Part shown: positions 1 through 4,290 of the stretch, piece after piece
How the letters are laid out: each line of letters begins with the position of its first letter
How positions within the stretch are numbered: position 1 is the first letter of the stretch
Assembly (NCBI GenBank): GCA_964409675.1
Contig: CAYPEF010000128.1
Coordinates: 1 to 5,633 of the forward strand
DNA: 5,633 bases
Direction: 5' to 3'
From: CAYMDD01 sp964409675
GTDB taxonomy: Bacteria > Pseudomonadota > Alphaproteobacteria > Rickettsiales > SXRF01
Notes under the pieces: model-generated
What the model was told of the DNA's origin: nothing
What the model saw: only the letters and a program-made list of their open reading frames with translations
Databases searched by the model: none
Made by a program: the position numbers and the translations under genes

Positions 1-225
1 GGTGATGCTGCCGGCGTCGCGTGCAAGCGCATAGCCGCCCTTCGGGCCGCGGGCGGATTGCACCAGATCGGCGCGGCGGAGCTGGGCGAAGATTTGTTCC
101 AAATAGGGCAGCGGGATTTCCTGCGTCTGCGCCAGCTCGGCCAGCGTCACCGGCCTGTTTTCCGGGCGGGAGGCGAGATCGGCCATAGCCATCACCGCGT
201 AGCGCGCCTTGGAGCCTAGGATCAT
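1..225 (-). CDS. Rrf2/IscR-family transcriptional regulator, N-terminal part (runs off left edge)
   Basis: This encodes the first 75 residues of a winged-helix Rrf2-family regulator; the rest lies left of the window. It opens MILGSKARYAVMAMADLA, followed by a helix-turn-helix at about residues 26-50 and the wing motif RGPKGGY at 59-65, all close to E. coli IscR. Glu43 in the PYLEQ segment aligns, with the same numbering, to IscR Glu43, a residue known in E. coli to affect discrimination between DNA site types. The three cysteines that would hold a [2Fe-2S] cluster lie beyond the edge, so cluster binding cannot be checked. The ATG at 225 overlaps the cysE stop as ATGA, implying co-transcription and translational coupling. 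With a COG2945 hydrolase next door, as beside alphaproteobacterial suf operons, I infer that suf/isc genes follow to the left. Alternatively it could be a CymR-like cysteine regulator, given its coupling to cysE. The family is certain; the subtype is inferred. Confidence 0.93.
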   Translation of the reverse strand, partial: MILGSKARYAVMAMADLASRPENRPVTLAELAQTQEIPLPYLEQIFAQLRRADLVQSARGPKGGYALARDAGSIT

Positions 226-917
226 GATGCCTCCCAGTTGCGGGCGGTTTTCTCCAGCCCGCTTTCCAGTTCGTCAATGCGTTGCTTTAGCGAAGTAATT
301 TCACTGTTTAGCTGGGAGAAGGCGCGGTTAATGGGGTCCACGTCCTCGGCGGCAGGGGTGCCGTAGGGGGCGAAGATATGCTCCTCGGCCTTGCTGCAGA
401 CGGTTTTATCCTTCACGGGCCGCGCGGGCACGCCGACGACGGTGGTGTTTTCCTCCACATCCCCGATCACCACCGCGTTGGAGCCGATGCGCGCGCCGCT
501 GCCGATGCGGATGGGCCCAAGCAGCTGCGCGCCCGCGCCGATAATCACGTCGTCGCCGAGCTGCGGGTGGCGGATGCCTTTTTCCAGCGAGGTGCCTCCC
601 AAGGTAACATCATGATAAATAGTTACATTATTGCCAATCGTCGCCGTTTCGCCGATCACTACGCCCATGCCGTGGTCGATGAACAGATGCTCCCCCAGTA
701 CCGCGCCGGGGTGGATTTCGATGCCGGTGATGAAGCGGGAAAGATAGGACATGAAGCGTGCGGGGAGCTTCACGTTATGCTTCCACAGCCAATGGGATAG
801 GCGGTGGAACAGCAGGGCGTGCAACCCTGGGTAGCAGATTATCACCTCCAGCCGGGAGCGTGCGGCGGGGTCGCGGGTGAAGAATGAGTCGATATCGCTA
901 AGAATTCTCTTGAACAT
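222..917 (-). CDS. cysE: Serine O-acetyltransferase
   Basis: CysE transfers acetyl from acetyl-CoA to L-serine, giving O-acetylserine, the carbon acceptor for cysteine synthesis in the cytoplasm. The 231-residue product has a short helical N-terminus (1-65), then left-handed beta-helix hexapeptide repeats (about 66-165). Family motifs are IDHGMGVVIGET (80-91, with the Asp-His pair at 81-82), YHDVTLGGTS (101-110), RHP (116-118) and VVGVPARPVKD (160-170). It is the shorter EpsC-like form, lacking the long N-terminal domain of E. coli CysE. The C-terminus is extended by a heptad-like, probably coiled-coil helix (about 195-223) and ends NWEAS. It therefore lacks the terminal Ile that docks into CysK in the classical cysteine synthase complex. 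I chose the ATG at 917 because it begins the familiar MFKRILSDID; an in-frame TTG at 926 would add three residues. Neither start has a clear Shine-Dalgarno. The stop overlaps the downstream Rrf2 gene by ATGA. Confidence 0.95.
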   Translation of the reverse strand: MFKRILSDIDSFFTRDPAARSRLEVIICYPGLHALLFHRLSHWLWKHNVKLPARFMSYLSRFITGIEIHPGAVLGEHLFIDHGMGVVIGETATIGNNVTIYHDVTLGGTSLEKGIRHPQLGDDVIIGAGAQLLGPIRIGSGARIGSNAVVIGDVEENTTVVGVPARPVKDKTVCSKAEEHIFAPYGTPAAEDVDPINRAFSQLNSEITSLKQRIDELESGLEKTARNWEAS

Positions 918-947
918 ACAACGCAATAATCAATATAAAGCTGAGTC

Positions 948-976
948 ATGGTAATGGATATTACCAAAGCATTCAA
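948..976 (-). promoter_or_regulatory. Candidate sigma70-type promoter for cysE-rrf2
   Basis: On the minus strand TTGAAT (976-971) is followed after 17 bp by TACCAT (953-948), about 31 nt upstream of the cysE ATG. The -35 matches consensus at four of six positions and the -10 at four of six, with ideal spacing. It is the best pair in the short divergent spacer, but this is a visual call only. An inverted repeat at 949-966 covers the -10 and part of the spacer. Confidence 0.4.
949..966. promoter_or_regulatory. Inverted repeat, possible operator between cysE and the divergent hydrolase
   Basis: TGGTAAT-GGAT-ATTACCA is a perfect 7-bp inverted repeat with a 4-bp centre. It lies in the middle of the 88-bp spacer between divergent genes and overlaps the candidate cysE -10. 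The size suits a dimeric repressor such as an Rrf2 protein, and the Rrf2 gene in this operon is the obvious candidate. It does not match the E. coli IscR type 1 or type 2 consensus as I know them, so the regulator is unassigned. Confidence 0.35.
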
Positions 977-1005
977 CTTTATACGTAGCAGAGCGATAGG
1001 CACCT

Positions 1006-1704
1006 ATGCCGGAAGTCATTATCAACGGCCCCGAGGGGCGCATTGAAGGCCGTTACCACCACAGCGAAACGCGCGGCGCGCCAATCGTCATCGTGCTGCA
1101 TCCGCACCCGCTGTATGGGGGCACGATGAACAACAAGGTCGTCTATAAGATGTACCAGAGTTTCGTCGATCAGGGGTTTTCGGTGCTGCGCTTTAATTTC
1201 CGTGGCGTGGGCAAATCGCAAGGGGTTTACAGCGAAGGCACCGGTGAGCTGACGGACGCCGCCACCGCGCTCGACTGGATGCAGCAGCAGAACCCCGATT
1301 CGCCCACCTGCTGGGTAAGCGGATTTTCCTTCGGTGCATGGATTGCGCTGCAGCTGCTCATGCGCCGCCCGGAGATTGAAGGCTTCGTCGCCGCTTCGCC
1401 GCCGGCGAATTTGTATGATTTCTCCTTCCTCTCCCCCTGCCCCGCTTCCGGCCTGATCACCATGGGCGACAAGGACGATGTGGTGCAGGAAGAACTGGTC
1501 AGCAAAATGGCCGCCAAGCTCTCCAACCAGCACGGCACGAGCATCCAGTATTCCGTGCTCCACGGCGCGGACCATTACTACCGCAACCAGCTGGATGACC
1601 TCGGTGAGGTGATGAAGGAATATATCAGCGCAAGGATGCTGGAATTTTCGCAGAAGCGCCGGATCAGGCCGGATCGGAAACGCAGGCAATTGCCGCGGGA
1701 ATAA
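1006..1704 (+). CDS. COG2945-type alpha/beta hydrolase
   Basis: This is a 232-residue cytoplasmic alpha/beta-hydrolase-fold protein of the COG2945 (dienelactone-hydrolase-like) group; its natural substrate is unknown. Family marks are HPHPLYGGTMNNKVV (32-46, oxyanion-hole region), RFNFRGVGKSQG (62-73) and the nucleophile elbow GFSFG with Ser108. An acidic loop GDKDDVV (154-160) probably supplies the catalytic Asp, and GADHYY (188-193) contains His190, so a full Ser-Asp-His triad is present. No signal peptide is visible. The last ~16 residues form a strongly basic tail (KRRIRPDRKRRQLPRE) beyond the usual fold end. A short AGG five bases before the ATG is a weak ribosome site. The gene is divergent from cysE-rrf2. 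In many alphaproteobacteria a member of this family sits next to the rrf2-suf cluster, which suggests, but does not prove, a link to Fe-S metabolism. Confidence 0.92.
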   Translation: MPEVIINGPEGRIEGRYHHSETRGAPIVIVLHPHPLYGGTMNNKVVYKMYQSFVDQGFSVLRFNFRGVGKSQGVYSEGTGELTDAATALDWMQQQNPDSPTCWVSGFSFGAWIALQLLMRRPEIEGFVAASPPANLYDFSFLSPCPASGLITMGDKDDVVQEELVSKMAAKLSNQHGTSIQYSVLHGADHYYRNQLDDLGEVMKEYISARMLEFSQKRRIRPDRKRRQLPRE

Positions 1705-1765
1705 AAATAAAGGCAAAGAGGCTTCCATAGTTGCTTTAATGGCATATTTGTCATTGCGCTTGCTA

Positions 1766-1794
1766 TTGTCATAAAAGCTTCACAATTATACAAT
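1766..1794 (+). promoter_or_regulatory. Sigma70-type promoter for the small exported-protein gene
   Basis: TTGTCA (1766-1771) and TACAAT (1789-1794) are separated by exactly 17 bp, and each matches consensus at five of six bases. This predicts a start near 1801 and a leader of about 70 nt. A second perfect TATAAT at 1823-1828 has no good -35 partner. The -35 lies within the second copy of a direct repeat TTGTCAT (1748-1754 and 1766-1772, 18-bp period). The surrounding non-coding stretch 1705-1869 is AT-rich and shows no other gene. Confidence 0.6.
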
Positions 1795-1869
1795 AATGCG
1801 CCGTCTTTTGTTATGTTAAAAATATAATACTTCTATTTACATTCATTAAACTTAAATTGGGATTTTCAT

Positions 1870-2226
1870 ATGAAAGATGGTGTAAGGGCAATTTCTAAAA
1901 AAGCGTTTCTTGGTGCGCTTTTACTCACTGCAAGCGTATCTGCGCATGATAGCATGGCAGATGCATATAGCGATTATAATGCCTGTGTTTCCAATGCCGA
2001 TACTGCGTATAATGAATGTGTAGCTAGCGGCCTCAATTCTTCATTTTGCGATCAAAAACATCAGAATGATATTAATGCCTGCACACCTCCTGACACCTAT
2101 AGCTTTTGTAAGAATTATGCGAAGGATAATCTAGACGGTATTGCTACGGTGATTCTCTGGATTGGAAAATTATGCTATGATTATGACAATGGCGGATTGA
2201 TTGGTGTGTATAAAAATAATAATTAA
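1870..2226 (+). CDS. Small exported cysteine-patterned protein of unknown function
   Basis: I do not recognise this 118-residue protein. It begins with a credible Sec signal peptide: a basic n-region (K2, R6, K10, K11), a hydrophobic core AFLGALLLTASVSA (12-25), and likely cleavage after VSA25 or SMA30. The mature part has six cysteines at 39, 50, 60, 71, 80 and 102. The first four are spaced C-x10-C-x9-C-x10-C, with YNAC and YNEC repeated before the first two, suggesting two or more helices pinned by disulfides. A hydrophobic stretch (91-102, IATVILWIGKLC) follows, and the protein ends in a polar Asn-rich tail. A GGGA eight bases upstream supports the start, as does the signal peptide. The gene and its flanks are much richer in A/T, with A/T-ending codons, than the neighbours, hinting at acquired or fast-evolving DNA. 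A periplasmic or secreted location is inferred; no function is proposed. Confidence 0.8.
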   Translation: MKDGVRAISKKAFLGALLLTASVSAHDSMADAYSDYNACVSNADTAYNECVASGLNSSFCDQKHQNDINACTPPDTYSFCKNYAKDNLDGIATVILWIGKLCYDYDNGGLIGVYKNNN

Positions 2227-2282
2227 CTTAAGTGTTGCGTCCCGATCTGTTCCGAATATTTTTGCAGATAGGAATTTATAAT
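2227..2282. other. Short AT-rich spacer between convergent genes, no clear terminator
   Basis: This 56-bp spacer separates the stop of the exported-protein gene from the stop of anmK. A T-run at about 2257-2262 and a weak ATCTG/CAGAT pair are present. No stable GC stem followed by a U-tract could be drawn on either strand. Confidence 0.5.
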
Positions 2283-3461
2283 TTAATACATTTTGTAATT
2301 CACACTGTTTCCTGAATAATGCGCTCCCCCCGTCACCGCGCGCATAGCGCCGGTGGTGGAGGGCAGTGTTAGAGGAAGTTTCTTCAAGCTCCTTACCGCC
2401 AGATACGCAAACGCCTGTGCTTCCAGTGCGTCGCCTTGCAGGCCGATCTGTTCCACCGGCTGCACGGGGCCGAGCAAGTGGGAGAGGGATTTCATCATGG
2501 CGGGGTTGTGGCGTCCGCCGCCGCAGATGTACCAGTGGGCGGGCTTTTGCGGGAAATGCATCTGCGCCATTTTGACGGATTGGGCCATGCATTCAGTGAG
2601 CGTGGCCGCGCCGTCCTCGGCGCTTAAGCGGGCGAACGGCTCCAGGCTGAAAGCGTTGCGGTCCAGCGATTTGGGCGGCTTTTTCAAGAAATAGGGATGC
2701 GCGAGGAATTCCTGCATCAGCACTTCATCCACGCGACCCACCAGTGCCAGCGCGCCGTCGCGGTCATAGGCTTGCCCGGTATGGCGCTGGCACCAGTCGT
2801 TCAGCATGGCGTTGCCGGGGCCGGTATCGAAGGCGAGGATGGTTTCGTCATTGCGAGCGCCAGCGAAGTAATTCAGCGCACCGCTTGCTGAGGCTTGGAT
2901 TGCTTCGCCTCCGGCTCGCAATGACGGGGAAATATAGGTAACATTCGCCACGCCGCCGATGTTCAGCACGGCGAGAGGTTTGGGCAGCGCATGCGTGATG
3001 GCGGCGTGGAACAGCGGCACCAGCGGCGCGCCCTGCCCGCCGGCGGCCATGTCGCGACGGCGGAAATCGCAGATCACGTCAATGCCGGTCAGCTCTGCCA
3101 GCAGTGCACCGTTTCCCAGTTGCCAGGTGATGCCCTCCTCAGGCCGGTGCGCGATGGTCTGACCGTGGAAGCCGATCACCTGCACCTCCGAAGCCGGAAT
3201 GTCAGCATTAGCGAGGAGTTCCTTCACCGCCAGCGCGTGCAGGCGGGTGATGTCGCGCTCCAGCAGTGGCATGTCCCCCTCCCCTTGCATGGCGAGTTTC
3301 AGACGCTCGCGCAGGCGTGGCTCCATTGGCACCGTCATCCACGGGCCAAAGGCGGAAACGGTTTCGCCGTCGGTGCGGATCAGCGCCGCGTCGATCCCGT
3401 CCAGCGAGGTGCCGGACATCAGGCCGAGGGACCAGGGGGGGGCATCGTCAGAGTGGGGCAT
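2283..3461 (-). CDS. anmK: Anhydro-N-acetylmuramic acid kinase with in-frame palindromic-element insertion
   Basis: AnmK cleaves and phosphorylates 1,6-anhydro-MurNAc with ATP, giving MurNAc-6-phosphate in cytoplasmic peptidoglycan recycling. The 392-residue product shows all family motifs: GLMSGTSLDGID (13-24, phosphate loop), GFHGQT (97-102), DFRRRDMAAGGQGAPLVP (132-149), LNIGGVANV (166-174), DTGPGN (212-217, whose Asp corresponds to the catalytic base), ICGGGRHNP (312-320), GDALEAQAFAYLA (343-355) and LPSTTGA (366-372). It is longer than the ~370 residues of E. coli AnmK because about 27 residues (roughly 179-206, beginning SLRAGGEAIQ and ending GARND) are encoded by a palindromic repeat between the NIGG and DTGPGN motifs, likely a surface loop. 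The reading frame is intact, so activity is plausible. The ATG at 3461 has only a weak GACAGG upstream. The gene starts 12 nt after the membrane-protein gene, so they probably share a transcript. A run of eight C (coding strand) lies in codons 7-9. Confidence 0.96.
   Translation of the reverse strand: MPHSDDAPPWSLGLMSGTSLDGIDAALIRTDGETVSAFGPWMTVPMEPRLRERLKLAMQGEGDMPLLERDITRLHALAVKELLANADIPASEVQVIGFHGQTIAHRPEEGITWQLGNGALLAELTGIDVICDFRRRDMAAGGQGAPLVPLFHAAITHALPKPLAVLNIGGVANVTYISPSLRAGGEAIQASASGALNYFAGARNDETILAFDTGPGNAMLNDWCQRHTGQAYDRDGALALVGRVDEVLMQEFLAHPYFLKKPPKSLDRNAFSLEPFARLSAEDGAATLTECMAQSVKMAQMHFPQKPAHWYICGGGRHNPAMMKSLSHLLGPVQPVEQIGLQGDALEAQAFAYLAVRSLKKLPLTLPSTTGAMRAVTGGAHYSGNSVNYKMY
2846..2926. 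repeat. RPE-like palindromic element inserted in frame within anmK
   Basis: The 81-bp segment starts CGTCATTGCGAGC (2846-2858) and ends with its perfect reverse complement GCTCGCAATGACG (2914-2926). After a small internal loop, a second stem pairs 2863-2876 with 2895-2908 (GCGAAG with CTTCGC, then mostly paired with GU wobbles). An 18-nt apical loop remains at 2877-2894. Its length is exactly 27 codons. In the anmK frame it reads as an SLRAGGEAIQ...GARND peptide without a stop, which fills a place where homologues have only a short loop. The CGTCATTGCGAG / GCGAAGCAAT-type ends resemble small palindromic repeats scattered through Rickettsia and other alphaproteobacterial genomes, and Rickettsia elements (RPEs) are known to insert in frame in genes. 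No target-site duplication is obvious. Whether it is mobile in this genome cannot be seen from one copy. Confidence 0.88.
3435..3442. repeat. G8/C8 homopolymer near the anmK start
   Basis: Eight consecutive G on the plus strand (C on the coding strand) fall within codons 7-9 of anmK, just before the phosphate-loop motif. A one-base slip would frameshift almost the whole protein. It may be chance, or a site prone to slippage or sequencing error. Confidence 0.9.
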
Positions 3462-3473
3462 GGGGCTTGCCTG

Positions 3474-4085
3474 TCAGGTGATCACGCAGGCGCAAACGCC
3501 CAGCACTGCGCCGGTGAATACCTCCGACAGGGCCACGTTATATTGCTGCCATGCCGGGTTCTGCTCGCAGATATAGAAGCATATGCGGTAAATCGGCCCT
3601 ACCAGCGCCAGCAGCAGTACCGTTATAATAAACGGCGCCAGCATGTCCGCCGCCGGCGTGCCCATGTAAATGCGGTAAGCGCAGACGCCCAGATTCAGGG
3701 GTGAGAAAAAAATCATGAAACGCCATGACATGCCGATGGTTTTCCAGTTCAGCGCCTGCGGTATCGGCGTGGTGCTGGTATAGGGGCCGTAGATGGCGGT
3801 GGTGATTTTATCCACCAGCCGCACGCACACTTGCGCGCTGGTGTCGGTCGGGGTGGGGAAGTATTTTCCCCAGCAGTGCAAATAGCCGTAGGTGTAGCCC
3901 GCCATGCCAATGATCAGCATGGCCAGCGCCGCCGTTTCCCCGGGAATAATGCCTTGCAGGTATGCAATGAGCGTCAGGAATACGGCTTCCAGTGCGTAGC
4001 ACACGAATTTATTCAGCCATCCCCTGCCGCGCACGCAATTGATCACGGCAAACGCAAGCACCAGAAGCAAAAAATACAGGCTCAT
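3474..4085 (-). CDS. Polytopic inner-membrane protein of unknown function
   Basis: I do not recognise a named family for this 203-residue protein. It starts with a hydrophobic segment (2-17) ending at CVRGRGW (17-23). Further likely membrane segments are at about 26-45, 51-70, 118-138, 145-171 and 184-203, giving five or six in total. Between segments three and four is a polar loop (71-117) with CWGKYFPTPTDTS and KITTAIYGPY. It is rich in cysteine (nine), none in a clear metal motif. A short first helix leading to a (V/I)RGxG motif, followed by a WGKY-type motif, recalls small membrane proteins in phages and prophages; this is a faint resemblance only. The start at 4085 is supported by GGAGA seven bases upstream; the frame stays open to 4298 but without a ribosome site. 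It precedes anmK by 12 nt on the same strand and interrupts the usual anmK-tyrS head-to-head pair. Confidence 0.78.
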   Translation of the reverse strand: MSLYFLLLVLAFAVINCVRGRGWLNKFVCYALEAVFLTLIAYLQGIIPGETAALAMLIIGMAGYTYGYLHCWGKYFPTPTDTSAQVCVRLVDKITTAIYGPYTSTTPIPQALNWKTIGMSWRFMIFFSPLNLGVCAYRIYMGTPAADMLAPFIITVLLLALVGPIYRICFYICEQNPAWQQYNVALSEVFTGAVLGVCACVIT

Positions 4086-4092
4086 ATATTTT

Positions 4093-4097
4093 TCTCC
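4093..4097 (-). promoter_or_regulatory. Ribosome binding site that fixes the membrane-protein start
   Basis: GGAGA on the minus strand lies seven bases before the ATG at 4085. It is the clearest Shine-Dalgarno in the window. It favours 4085 over upstream in-frame ATGs at 4298, 4277 and 4274, which lack one. Confidence 0.75.
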
Positions 4098-4229
4098 AGA
4101 AGGCGCGGTTAAGCGCAGGTGGGGCAGCGGCATGAAAATGCCATAGTTATGCCCAGTAGCCAACGTGAAAGATGCGCCTAAAATAGCGATGCTTCGCACT
4201 TGCTGGTGAAATGCTATGTAACCTTCCGC

Positions 4230-4259
4230 TTGATAAATCATCCTTTTGACTGGTACAAG
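4230..4259 (+). promoter_or_regulatory. Candidate tyrS promoter with extended -10
   Basis: TTGATA (4230-4235) is followed after 18 bp by TACAAG (4254-4259), preceded by TGG, which gives an extended -10 TGn. The predicted transcript would start near 4266 with a leader of about 25 nt. An alternative -35, TTGACT at 4246-4251, has no properly spaced -10. The call is visual and moderate. Confidence 0.4.
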
Positions 4260-4290
4260 CAAGGCATAAACCATCATTGCAAGCGAGCCT

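Larger units (their letters stand above)
4086..4290. other. Divergent spacer between the membrane-protein gene and tyrS
   Basis: This 205-bp stretch should hold promoters for both directions. A plausible tyrS promoter is visible; no convincing minus-strand promoter was found. The minus frame in phase with the membrane-protein gene contains no stop throughout, so an N-terminal extension of up to about 71 residues is formally possible. The strong Shine-Dalgarno before 4085 and the hydrophobic start there argue against it. No tRNA-like fold or T-box feature was recognised. Confidence 0.5.

Noticed and set aside
979..1728. Long minus-strand open frame (249 codons) opposite the hydrolase
   Set aside because: It is antisense to a hydrolase with a complete catalytic triad, is rich in His/Arg/Val as expected of a GC-rich shadow frame, and shows no recognisable motif.
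1705..1740. Possible terminator after the hydrolase (AAAGGCAA...TTGCTTT)
   Set aside because: The stem is only about four to seven A/T-rich pairs with a bulge and is not followed by a U-run.
2170..2592. Minus-strand open frame overlapping the anmK 3' end and the exported-protein gene
   Set aside because: It is a shifted-frame shadow of anmK; the anmK frame holds the conserved C-terminal motifs.
2846..2926. Transcription terminator or regulatory RNA reading of the anmK hairpin
   Set aside because: It lies inside an intact coding frame, lacks a U-tract, and is explained better as a repeat insertion.
2991..3704. Plus-strand open frame (237 codons) across anmK and the membrane-protein gene
   Set aside because: It runs antisense over two better-supported genes, has low-complexity Arg/Gln/His composition and no ribosome site.
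4086..4290. T-box or other leader riboswitch before tyrS
   Set aside because: No T-box sequence, specifier loop or terminator/antiterminator pair was seen, and the likely leader is only about 25 nt.
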